Assembly: GCA_024364735.1 (NCBI GenBank)
Contig: JAGFNQ010006419.1
Coordinates: 62,001-126,000, forward strand
Length of the DNA: 64,000 bases
DNA from: Boesenbergia rotunda
Taxonomy: Eukaryota > Streptophyta > Magnoliopsida > Zingiberales > Zingiberaceae
Reading direction: 5' to 3'
Shown: piece after piece, positions 21,206-32,230 of the stretch
Position numbering within the stretch: position 1 is the first letter of the stretch
Layout: each line of letters begins with the position of its first letter
Notes under the pieces: generated by a model
The model's database searches: none
Seen by the model: the letters and a program-made list of their open reading frames with translations, nothing else
Told to the model about the DNA's origin: nothing
Translations under genes and position numbers: made by a program

Positions 21206-24200
21206 ATGTCTTCTCTGAATTTACGTTCCATTTTGGACACTAATAAACTGACTGGGCCAAACTTCATGGACTGGCTTCGAAACCTGAGGATAGTCCTCAA
21301 GGCAGAGAAGTTTGCTTATGTCCTTGAAGATCAACTTCCCAACCGTCCTCCTGAAAATGCAACTCCAGACCAGTTTCCTGAGTTGCTCAACCTGCTGAAG
21401 ACTGTAGAGCCTTTTGTGAAGCAGGATCAAAAGACGGTACTATTAGTTGGTTCCTCGAAGAAAGGTTCTAAGAGGAAGGCCAAAGAACAAAATAAGGGAA
21501 AGAAGAAAAGGGCCAAAAAGACTGAAAATACCCTAAAAGGCACTTGCCATCACTGTGGCAAGGAGGGTCACGGGCGAAGAAACTGCAAGGTTTATCTTGA
21601 GTCTTTGAAAGAGAAGGCATCCGATGCCCCATCCTCTTCAAGTATCTTCGTTATTGAACATCACTCTATTTCCTCAAACACCTGGGTACTTGATACTGGG
21701 TGTAGCTCACATATATGTAATGACATACAGGGGCTAAGGAATAGAAGAAGACTCGTCAAGGGAGAAGCGAATTTGCGAGTTGGAAACGGAGCAAAGATTA
21801 CTGCTGTTGCCATCGGAACATATTTGCTAAACCTCCCTACAGGACGTGTCTTAGAATTGGATAATTGTTATTTTGTTCCTTAGTTAATAAAGAACATTGT
21901 ATCTATTTCATGTTTGAATGAAAAGGGTTATCATTTAACTTTTAGTAACAATTGTTGTTACATAACTTTAAATGACGTTCTTTATGGGAATGGAACTTTG
22001 TGCAATGGTATCTACACGTTAGATTTATCCGGTGACGTTTTCAATATCGAAGTCAGCAACAAACGTGCTCGAATAGATAATCGAATAGACTCCTACACAT
22101 GGCATTGTCGTCTTGGCCATGTAAGTAAGAAACGCATGACCAAATTACACCGATGTTGAATTTTGGAATCATTTGAACCCGGTTCATTTGATACATGTGA
22201 ATCGTGCTTAAAATGCAAGATGACCAAATTACCCTTTTCCGGAAAAGGTAATCCAGTGGGAGAATTGCTTGGTCTAATATATACTGATGTATGTGGACCA
22301 ATGTCAACTCTTGCACAAGGAGGCTATAGCTACTTCATCACCTTTATCGATGATCACTCACGATTCGGGTATGTGTTCTTGATGAAACACAAATCTGAAG
22401 CTTTTGAGAAATTCAAAGAGTTCAGAAATGAAGTAGAGAAACAGCGTGGCAAAAGTATTAAGATACTTCAATCCGATCGGGGTGGTGAATACTTAAGTCA
22501 AGAGTTTCAAGATTATCTTAGGGACAATGGGATATTGTCCCAATGGACACCGCCGTATACACCACAGCATAATGGTGTATCTGAGAGGCGCAACCGAACC
22601 TTGATGGACATGGTTAGGTCGATGATGAATCATGCAACTCTTCCAAAATCCTTTTGGGGTTATGCACTTAAGACAGCTGTTTACTTGCTAAACAGAGTCC
22701 CGACCAAGGTAGTCTCTACTACTCCATATGAGACATGGAATAGTAAGAAACCTCACTTAACTCACCTTAAGATATGGGGTTGTCCTGCTTATGTGAAGCG
22801 GACTATATCAGACAAATTGGATGCTAAGTCTGATAGATGTCTATTTATTGGATACCCTAAGGAAACGAAGGGTTACCAATTCTATCATCCCTTGGAACAA
22901 AAGGTGTTTGTTTCAAGGCATGCTGTATTTCTGGAAAGAGAAATTCTTTTACAAGAAAACAGTGGGAGTGGCATTAAACTTGATGAAGTTCAAGAAACTC
23001 CAATAGACATCACAGAGACACCTAGTCTAGACCCATAACCAATAACTCATAATGATGAGCTATCAGTTGAACCTAAAACAACAACACCTCTTCGTAGATC
23101 TGATAGGACACGCAATATTCCAAAGAGATACGGATTTCTCATAAGTGAATCGAACGACGTGTTACTCATAAGCGATGACGAACCTATCAGTTATGAAGAT
23201 GTTCTGAAAAATTCAGAAAGGGATAAATGACTTGAAGCCATGAAGTCGGAAATGGATTCCATGTACGAAAATCAAGTATGGGACTTGGTTATCCCACCTG
23301 AAGGGATTAAACCCATAGGGTGCAAGTGGGTTTTCAAGAAGAAAACCGACATGGAAGGTAATGTTGTTACCTTTAAGGCTAGATTAGTGGCAAAAGGATA
23401 TCGTCAGAAACAAGGAATTGATTATGACGAAACCTATTCGCCAGTAGCTATGCTTAAATCCATTCGGATGCTCCTATCCATAGCAGCTCATTATGATTAT
23501 GAGATATGGCAAATGGATGTGAAAACAGCTTTCCTTAATGGAAACCTGCTTGAGGATGTATACATGATACAACCTGAAGGTTTCACATCAGTTGATAAAA
23601 CCAAAGTATGCAAGCTTCGACGATCCATATATGGACTGAAGCAAGCATCCAGGAGCTGGAATATCCGTTTTGATGAGACAATCAAAGAGTTTAATTTCTT
23701 ACAAAATCCTGATGAACCTTGTGTGTACAAGAAGGTTAGTGGGAGTGCAGTCGTATTCCTAGTATTATATGTCGATGACATATTACTTATAGGAAACGAT
23801 ATATCAGTTTTACAGACAGTTCAAATTTGGTCGTCCAAAACTTTCTCCATGAAAGACCTGGGAGAAGCAACCTATATCCTTGGGATTAGAATCTATAGAG
23901 ATAGATCAAAACGGTTGCTTGGTCTTTCGCAGTCTACGTATATAGACCGAGTGCTAAAAAGGTTTAGGATGTCGGAATCCAAGAAAGGTTACCTTCCCAT
24001 CAGGCATGGGATCAACCTTTCAAAGTCTATGTGTCCGCGCACAGAAGACGAGAGGATTTGCATGAATAAGATTCCCTATGCATCCGCGATAGGATCTATC
24101 ATGTATGCTATGTTATGTACAAGGCCCGATGTATCGTATGCTTTGAGCGTCACAAGCAGATACCAGTCGGATCCAGGAATGGATCATTGGGCGGCTGTCA

Positions 24201-24361
24201 AGACAATCCTTAAGTACTTAAGAAGAACTAAGGATGTGTTTCTAATATATGGAGAAGGAGATATGGTAATACGTGGGTATACAGATGCCAGTTTCCAGAC
24301 AGATAAGGATGACTCCAAATCTCAGTCTGGATACGTATTTACTTTGAATGGAGGTGCAATA
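21206..24361 (+). pseudogene. Copia-2 gag-pol, 3'-truncated in RNase H
   Basis: The same start as Copia-1 gag is used. Codons 57-182 of the Copia-1 gag are replaced by a single Phe, a 375-bp in-frame loss of nearly the whole gag helical region. The zinc knuckle is intact here (TCHHCGKEGHGRRNC near 21541). Protease, integrase and RT (YVDD near 23767) follow in the same frame, with stops at 21881 (TAG), 22157 (TGA), 23036 (TAA) and 23227 (TGA). RNase H runs to the LNGGA motif and is then fused to LTR sequence, losing its C-terminal third. Confidence 0.94.
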
Positions 24362-25881
24362 AGTGGGGACTGACACAAACAGACCATGTCCTGAACCAAG
24401 TGGGTATAAGATAGTGAAGGGAATGGGGCACGATTCATTAGAGCTGCTGAAGGATTTCAGAATTACTTCTGAGGTCAACCGTTGATCTTTCGATTAATTG
24501 GGGATCATGATGTACTACTAGGTGTCACTCATGATCGTTCTATAATTAGTTGATTATAGACGGCCAACATAAATCGAAAGCCTATTTAGTCACATGCACT
24601 ACGAGTAATCCGAGGGATTTAAAACAAGTTAAAAATTGGATTTTCCGATCAAGAGAAATAAGACGAATCTGAGTTAATCAGAGGTGCAAAGGAAGCTTAA
24701 AATGGCTAAGTCTTTTGAAGGCTTATTGAGCGAATTAAATAAGTTTAATTCACGATGGTTCGGCTCGGTTTGGCCGACCAAAGAGGGTGCCAACCCTCTT
24801 CGGTTTGGCCGGCCAAAAGAATGGGGAGAAACCAATTTATTTGGTTTAATTAATAAAGTAAATCTAGCGCGATTTGTTTTATAAATTATGGATAAATAAA
24901 TTTGTATAAAGAAATTTATATAAAGAAATTTATAGAAATTTATTCTTTTTATAGAAATTAAAATGATCCATGGAATGGTTTATTTTAATTTTATAAAATC
25001 AATTATGAATTGATTTTTTCATAATAAGAAAAATTTATAAATTTCTTATAAATTTATTCCATAATTAAAAGGAAAGATGTATTTGTTTTATTATAAAGTT
25101 AGTTATAATAAAACTAGGCATAACGGAATAATTCATAAGAAAATTTATAAGATAAATTTCTTATGAAAATTATTCTATTAATTCCGTTAAAGGGGAGACT
25201 TAGCAAGGGAGATGCTACTATATAAAGGAACCAAGGCAAGGCTTGAATTCCTAATCAATTGAGTTATCAAGAGATCTAATAGTTCTCTCCCTCTCTCTCT
25301 TATTCTCTCCCTCCCTCTTCCCCTTAGGGCCGGCGCCCACCTCCTCTCCCTAGGGCCGGCGCACAACCACCCTAGGGCCGGCGCACCATCCTCACACTAC
25401 CTAGGGTTGGCGTGAGCAACATCCACCAAGGAGGCGCCAAAGAAGAAGAAGAAGAAGCGGGACGCATCTCCTTCTTTCCCGGAATTTAGATTCCGTTTCT
25501 TGGTGGTTAGTTTCCTTTCTTCTCTCTTGATCTTCTAGTTGTGCCTTTAGAGAATCTAGTAGTTCTCGTCAGCACAAAACTCGTGACTTTGCAAAGTCAT
25601 CCCGAAGAGAACTCGGCGTGGACGTGAATAGAGACGGAGCTTCCAAGGGACGCTACGGTTGGATCTCGTCCCTTACTTCGAGTTACGCGAGGTACAAAGT
25701 AAATTAGTTTACTTTTCTGCAAAGTTTTAATTTATGATCATGTCCACACATCATAAGGTTGCATGCTAGATACGTGGTTAAAATAATTTGAGAAATTATT
25801 TTATGCTAATTCTTCCGCTGCACGTAAAAATTTAAAATTTTACGAACCCGTATCCTTGTCAACATGCACCAGGTCCCAACA
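24362..25881 (+). repeat. Copia-2 3' LTR, 5'-truncated
   Basis: It begins inside the LTR at gtggggactgac, equivalent to about 17974 in the 5' LTR, so about 770 bp of LTR and the polypurine tract are missing. The junction shows a 3-bp overlap (agt) shared by the RNase H and LTR parents. The TATA box is at 25219-25227; it ends cccaaca. Confidence 0.9.
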
Positions 25882-26756
25882 TCAAGATCTATAGAGATAT
25901 ATCTAAGAGATTGCTTGGCTTAAGTCAGAGTACATATATTGACAAGGTGTTTAATCGTTTTATCATGCAGAATTCCAAGAAGGGATTTCTGCCAATGTCA
26001 CATAGTGTGAGTCTTTCGAAGACTCAAGGTCCCTCTTCTAAGGAGGAGAGAGACCGTATAGATCAGATCCCTTATGCATCTGCTATAGGGTCTATCATTT
26101 ATTATGCCATGCTTTGTACTCAACCAAATGTCTTGTATGCTTTGAGCATGACGAGCAGGTACCAGTCAGATCCAGGTGAAAGTCACTGGACAGCTGTCAA
26201 GAATATTCTTAAGTACTTATGAAGGACGAAAGAATATTTCTTAATATTTAGAGGCGATGAGGAGCTAGCTGTAAAGGGTTATAGTGACACAAGCTTCCAA
26301 ACAGACAGGGATGATTTTAGATCGCAGTCAGGATATGTATTTTGTTTGAATGGTGGCGCTGTGAGCTGGAAGAGTTCGAAGCAGGACACAGTCGCAGATT
26401 CTACAATAGAAGCCGAGTATATTGCAGCATCTGAGGCAGCAAAAGAGGTTGTTTGGATCCGAAAGTTCATTACAGAGCTTGGTGTGGTTCCTAGCATAGT
26501 AGACTCGATAGACCTCTATTGTGACAACAATAGGGCTATTACACAGGCTAAGGAACCTCGCTCTCATCAGCGGACCAAACACATACTACGGCACTTCCAT
26601 CTCATTCGAGAGATCATCGATAGAAGAGATGTGAGGATAAGCAGAGTACCCACAGATGCTAACATCGCGGATCCATTGACTAAGGCTTTGGCACAAAAGA
26701 AGCATGATGGTCATACCAGGTCACTTGGTATTAGATATTACAGTGATTGGCACTAG
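25882..26756 (+). pseudogene. Copia-3: RT C-terminus and RNase H fragment
   Basis: It begins abruptly in the RT motif KIYRDISKRLLGLSQ and runs through RNase H (YSDTSFQTD; DTVADSTIEAEY; CDNNRAITQAKEPRSHQ) to a natural stop. One TGA (26219, likely from an Arg CGA) interrupts it. It is related to Copia-1 and -2 but clearly a different family (SLGIRYYSDWH end and a different LTR). Its gag and most of pol are absent, cut by Copia-2. Confidence 0.93.
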
Positions 26757-26770
26757 TGCTAGTGGGAGAT
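26757..26770 (+). promoter_or_regulatory. Copia-3 polypurine tract
   Basis: The sequence tgctagtgggagat lies between the RNase H stop and the LTR start. Confidence 0.75.
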
Positions 26771-28430
26771 TGTTAGTAGGAGCCCTAGAGCCAATTATGT
26801 GATAATTGACTAGGGACATTTTGTATCATATTCTATTATTAATAAAGGCATGTTTGGTTATTATACTTACTTTGTGTTTGTGCCAAATAACTAAGTATAA
26901 TAATGTCCTTGAGTAGTAGGTTGTTATCTATATTATATCGATTGGTTGAATCGATAGTGAGATGATGTAGAGAACACTACTTTAAACCATTCCTAGTCAA
27001 GTATTAATATTCAAGGACAATATTAATGCATGGAGACTAGCATGTAGGTCAACTGATAACTTGAGCTCACAAGTCATGGATATCTGATATCAAGTTGACA
27101 CATGGGTATACATTGGAGAATGTGTACTGAATTGACCCGCCATGAGAAATTTTCATAGATTGTCATATGAGTGTCATTAACTTTCTCATGTGACTATTAG
27201 TATGAATAGTCCTTAGACCTGAAGTCACTACTGTTCCCTACATAAGGAGTTATGTACTTTGGTATTGTCAAACGCCACCCGTAACAGGGTGGACTATAAA
27301 GGCGATCACTGGATACGTAATGAATTATACGGAGAGATGTGAGTGATGTAGATGGGATCTATCCCTCCCATATGACGGGAGTGATATCAGTGGGCCCCTT
27401 GATCAAGTAGGACTACTAAAACGCATGGTCATGCTCAAATGAGTCAATATGAGATATTGAGCTCAATTGTTTGAGTGAGTCTACTCGGGAATCAAGAAAC
27501 ACAAGATTCACTAAGGATGACACGGTCTATGCCTCATTGGTCAATCTAGATATCGAGGATAGAAGGACATGGTCATATATTATCGTAGTCACGGAGGTTA
27601 AGTCGGATCTCGACTTTTCTTGTTACTTGGGTAGCAATGATGCATTGCTAGATGCCGCTCATTGCTTATGTGTCTAAAGTAGTTTAGACACATTGCCAAC
27701 GTTATGAGAACTTATTAGGTCACACATTAAGGACACGAGGCTTCGGAGATTAATTGATCTTGGTTTGACTAAGATTTGATTCGAATTGGATTAATTGAGT
27801 TAGACTCAAGTTAATCTAATTAGATTATGGGATTGAGTCTAATTTGAGTTAGACTCATCTAGATTAGACTCAACCACTTAATTATGGATAATATTCATTA
27901 AAGGATTTAATAAAATATTATTTAAGAGGAAGGCTAAGAGACATTCTATTCATTAGATGAATAGAATATTAAGAGTCTCAAGGGATACCAAGAGGCTTGG
28001 TATTCATTGGGTTTTATTAGCATTAAGATGAGAGGAGCTCAAGGGACATAAACCCTTGGTATTCATTAGATGAGTATAAATACCCCCCCCCTTGTCAAAG
28101 GCTAGAGGGTGCATCTCTCTTCCTCTTTTTTCTTCCTCCTTGTCCATAACTCCCTAGTGGAGGTTCTTGTGCTTTGTGAACTATCCGAAGTTGATAGCAC
28201 AACTAAGGTGGTTCCTCTCCGAGGCGTAGATCGTGTTCGTGTGGATACACATAGAGGCACGGACACTTGAACGTGCAAGAGATCCGGCGAACCAACGGAC
28301 TAGCGGGATAAGCGATGGGCACGCGACAAAGGTATTCTTATAAGATAGGAATTGTAGATCACTTTGTATGAGTTTTTCTTTCACATGGATCACTCGAGGG
28401 ATCTTATTTCCGCTGCGATTTTAAATGTTT
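26771..28430 (+). repeat. Copia-3 3' LTR
   Basis: It starts tgttagtaggagcc. The TATA box gagtataaata lies near 28072-28082 and is followed by a pyrimidine-rich tract and a tttccgctgcg stretch that also occurs near the end of the Copia-1 LTR. No clear CA end is seen before the sequence changes character, so the right border is approximate and the LTR may be cut. Confidence 0.75.
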
Positions 28431-28640
28431 TTACCTATAGATCCTATGCCTCGGGCATCCGCAGCACCGCGAGGCATTAGAGTTTTTATCCTTCTGTAGT
28501 ATATTGGTAGCTTGAAGAAGGCCCCTTCCTTTATTATTTGAATTTGCTACAAGGTAGCAAAAATATACAGGTGGGTACCAAATATGCAATATAAACCTTA
28601 CCGGGGCTAGAAGGGTCAAAGATGGTTGGCATGCCCGGGC
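28431..28640. other. Junction between Copia-3 LTR and Tat-1
   Basis: About 200 bp with no recognised domain or repeat. It may be Tat-1 sequence beyond protease or the end of the Copia-3 LTR. It holds a small inverted pair (atgcctcgggcat at 28447). Confidence 0.35.
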
Positions 28641-30608
28641 CTCTTGAGCCTTTTGTCCCTCTCCTCCTATGCACGGCCTCCTTCTTCAGCTAGCCCTCGA
28701 GTCCCCTTGGGTTCTTTCGGGACTCTGTTCTGACTTCCCCGTTGTAGCACCGCCTAAACACCAACTGGTCTCCTTTGACTTCAACCACTCGGTCGCCTAC
28801 GGGGAATTTTATCTTCTGGTGGTAGATAGATTCCACCGCCTAGAAAACGGTGAGCGTCGGGCGGCCCAGGATGGCGTTGTAGGAGGGAGCATCCACGATG
28901 AAAAAGGGAGTCCTCCTGGTCCTTTCAAGCCTGTCGCTGCCCAACGAGAGTGATAGGGTGATATGCACTACCGGTTGTACTTGATACCCCGTGAAACCGA
29001 ACAGTGTGGTCAAGACCGAGAGCAGTTCATCCTCGTCGATCTGCATCTGGTCCAAAGCCTCCTTGTACAGGATGTTCAAGGAACTCCCCGTGTCTACGAA
29101 GATGCGCTTAACCTCATAGTTGGCAATATGAGCTACGATCACTAAGGCGTCTTCATGGGGAGCTTCCACTTCTTCTAGGTCGGCTGGCCCAAATGATATT
29201 GTAGGGTTAGGCTCCTGACTCCGGCTTGTCCCAATGGAGTAGTTTTCCAGTCATCGGGTATGAGACCTCCTTGCCCGGTGGGAATCTCCTCCAGTAGGTC
29301 CTCTGGAGATGACTCTCACATGCCCAGAAGGGGGCCACGTATAGGGGCCTTGCCCTTTTGAGGATCTCTTTCTAAAGAGAGGTATCTTGGGGGCGCAGGT
29401 CCCCGACTCCTTCCTCGCGATCGTGATCGAGACCGATGTCGTGCCTCGTTTTCTCCAGCCTGTTGCTGCCGATGGGAGAAGCTTCACCATGGAGACCTTC
29501 GACGATAACCCGATTTATTCCACTTTCTCCGAGGTTTGGTGTATGCCTCCTCACCAAATTTCTTCTTCAACGTGTGACACTCCTCGGTGGAGTGTGTGGT
29601 ACTACCGTAAAACCTGCAGTACTTCTGCCCAAGCTCCGGCCGCTCGGTCTCCACGGTCTCAACCAGCCTGCGTCTCCTGGCCCACTGATCCTTTCCGGGA
29701 TGAAGGTCCTTTCCCTGAGTTGGAGCTAGGGGCTCCCTTCTTTCAGAACGAGGAGCGGCCGGAGGAAGGACTCTGGCTGGTTCCTTGCGACAGGCGTACT
29801 GCACTTCCTCTACATTAACATGTTTGACAGAATGTCCCAGCAGGTCGTCAAAATTGATGGGAGGTTTTTTATACCAAGGATCGGAAAAAGTCCCGCTCCG
29901 CAAGTCCTTGGGTGTAGGCACTGACAAGTATCTCAGATGTGGCACTGAGCACGTCTTGGGTCACCCTATTGAACCGCTGGATGTACTCCTTGAGCGGCTC
30001 CTTTAGCTTCTGCTTGAGGACGAACAGATTGAGGGTCGTCTTCTAATAATGACGGCTACAAGCAAAGTGGTGGAGGAAGGTGGTTCTAAACTCTACGAAG
30101 GAGTTGATGGAACCTGGTGGTAGCCTTTAGAGCCATCATTGGGCTGCTCTGGACAGGGTGATCAAGAACACCCGGCACTTTACACCGTTAGTGTATTGGT
30201 GCAAGAGTGTAGTATTCTATAACTTACAAATGTGATCCTCCGAGTCTGTTTCCCCGTCATAATCAGGGATCCTGGGCCCACGGAATTGCTTCGGCATGGG
30301 GTCCTCAACAATCTCCGATGTGAAGGGCATAGAGGGAATTTTGTGAGAGACCATAGGTTCCTCTCTTCTTCCTTGTCCTTCTTCATGCCTCTGCGCGCTG
30401 GAGGCTACCGAGTAGACCTTCTCGATATCTCTAGGAGAGTCCCTTCGGGGACCTAGGGCGGCTTCGTCTCGTCGGCCCACTGGTGTGACGGATCTTCCGA
30501 GTGCGAGACGGAGACTCTAGGGATCTCCTCCTGCGCAGGGGCCCCTTGTTGTTAGGCCGCTTGTTTAACTTGGTGTCGCTCGAGCGCTTCTTTGACGACG
30601 TTGGCCAC
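28640..30608 (-). pseudogene. Tat-1 gag (most) and aspartic protease
   Basis: Read on the minus strand. Gag begins on the far side of Athila-1 (46138) and resumes here. The conserved gag block includes PDYDGETDSEDHICKL (near 30230) and LPPGSINSF. A degenerate zinc-knuckle-like CRFYGSTTHSTEEC follows near 29580, where a gag knuckle of form CX2..HX4C is expected. The protease follows: HEDALVIVAHIANYEV, then IFVDTGSSLNILY near 29090 with the catalytic Asp, and ILGRPTL near 28850. There are several stops and frameshifts. Family resemblance continues to about 28640 (KIKFPVGDRV-like remnants). No RT follows, so the element is cut here. Confidence 0.85.
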
Positions 30609-32095
30609 TGACAAGTTATCATCGAGTATAATCTTTTGGAATGGCAAGTGGTGTATTTTGTTAACACTACATTCTAAATTTCAACTTTTTGTTATATTCT
30701 TGCTTGGAGACTATTTTGAAGTTTAAGCATAAATTTGTCTTATTTGTCATGTATCTCTCACAAATTTGAAGTTGATTTTTGTAGGGACATTTCTAATCGG
30801 CTCAAATGGGTTCTTGGTCAAATCCCAAGCAATTGGATCATCCAACAAAAGGGAGGAGCTCACACCAACTTGATCTAATTCGCAGCAAAGACTCAAACTT
30901 ATGCTCAACCCAAGTCAAATCATCCCTAAACAATCCCTAACTTTTCCTTCAACCCCAAAATAAACCCAGCTCAACACTATTCATATAAAAATCAAATTTT
31001 CGATGGATGAGGGCGACTGCAGTTTTCTCTTCATCAGGAGTTTTCTCTTTCGCAAGCCCAGATCTCACATTCTTCATCCATTCCAAGCTTTCGGATCATC
31101 GAGGAAGAGCTAAAGCATCGTCCAGGCTAGATTGGGCAGGTACAAATGAAGTTTCAAGGGTTTCGGAGCTGAGTTTGCTTCTCCTTTGTATCGCTGCGGG
31201 AATTGCCAATTCTATCTGGCGGGCTGCTCAGACGGGATTGGATCACACTTCATCTACTTCCAGCCATTAGAAGGGTTTTCTAGTGGATTTCTACTTCATT
31301 ACGATCTCTTCAACAATCATCCGCATCAATTCAGGGAGAAATTCTGTATTTACAGCAAGAATTTTGTTCGACTCTGATTTACTCAGATTTAATGCCTTGA
31401 TGAAATTTGTATCTTCTTAGCTGCTATTCTGAGTTGAGGGTTTCGATTCCTACTCTTGGGCGACGACGAGTAGTGAAGTTTGAAGTGGTTGGACAGATTC
31501 GAGATGTTTAGTCAGTTCACTTTAATTCTACAAATCAAACTTTAGATCAGAAATTCTTACTCAAGATTAGAACGAGTTGTTTCCTTAAATTTTCAATTCC
31601 GTAGTTAAGCTAGTTACTGCATGATTGGTTCTATTTTTATCACATGAATGCTTGCTTATTCATGATTCCGCTTCTGCCGATTTTATTGTTGAATTCTGAT
31701 TTCAACTAGGTTAATGGCTAGTTGAGTTTTATTGATTAGTTACTCTATTTTTAAATCAGTGGATTCTCGGATCATTGAGCTGCATTAAGATTCCAAGTTG
31801 TTGAAGTAAGTTTATTTGCTACTGTTAGGACGAGTTAGATCAATTCAGTTCATTGCAGGTTTAAATTTCATTCCAGCACTTAAGGAAATGAGATAAAACA
31901 TCAAATAATTATAAATAGCTATTAAAAAGAAACCCTCAGATCAATTCAATAAGCCTAAGCTCAATTTAATTGCTACTAGACCTTGTGAAAAATATGACTT
32001 GGGGCCCTTTACTACATACCTATTTTGCTACAAGAGGGTTTCTAGAACTTGATCAAATTGGGGCGAATTTGTGACACTATACTAGAGAGGCCTCA
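30609..32095 (+). repeat. Athila-1 5' LTR (1487 bp)
   Basis: It matches 44581-46076 along its length. A TATA-like catataaaaa is at 30982-30991. Short ORFs such as 31007-31270 recur in both LTRs only because the LTRs are copies. Confidence 0.95.
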
Positions 32096-32100
32096 TATTT

Positions 32101-32119
32101 TGGCGTCGTTGCCGGGGAA
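32101..32119 (+). promoter_or_regulatory. Athila-1 primer binding site (Asp tRNA type)
   Basis: tggcgtcgttgccggggaa lies 5 bases after the LTR end. It is one change from the usual Athila site, taken as complementary to plant tRNA-Asp. Confidence 0.88.
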
Positions 32120-32230
32120 TACTAGTAGTGATTGCTTGATTTTATCTTGTGCATAGTTTTATATTTCTTTGTGTTCATTTCTCTTGATTTAATTATCTTT
32201 AGGCTTGTGCTTTCATCTTGTGTTGGTTGT

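Larger units (their letters stand above)
17202..25881 (+). mobile_element. Copia-2: Copia element related to Copia-1, with internal deletions
   Basis: The order is 5' LTR (17202-19492), primer site, leader, gag-pol (21206-24361), and a 3' LTR (24362-25881) lacking its first part. It is the same family as Copia-1: protein, leader and LTR align throughout. Three things are odd. A 375-bp in-frame deletion removes most of gag. A deletion joins RNase H to the 3' LTR interior. The 5-bp flanks do not match (aaacc left, tcaag right), and the right flank is the inside of another Copia element, which suggests recombination between elements and not simple insertion. Confidence 0.9.

Noticed and set aside
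29387..29818. 143-codon plus-strand ORF
   Set aside because: It is the shadow of the minus-strand Tat-1 gag.
31007..31270. 87-codon ORF present in both Athila-1 LTRs (also 44979-45242)
   Set aside because: The two are copies made at insertion, so shared openness is not evidence of function.
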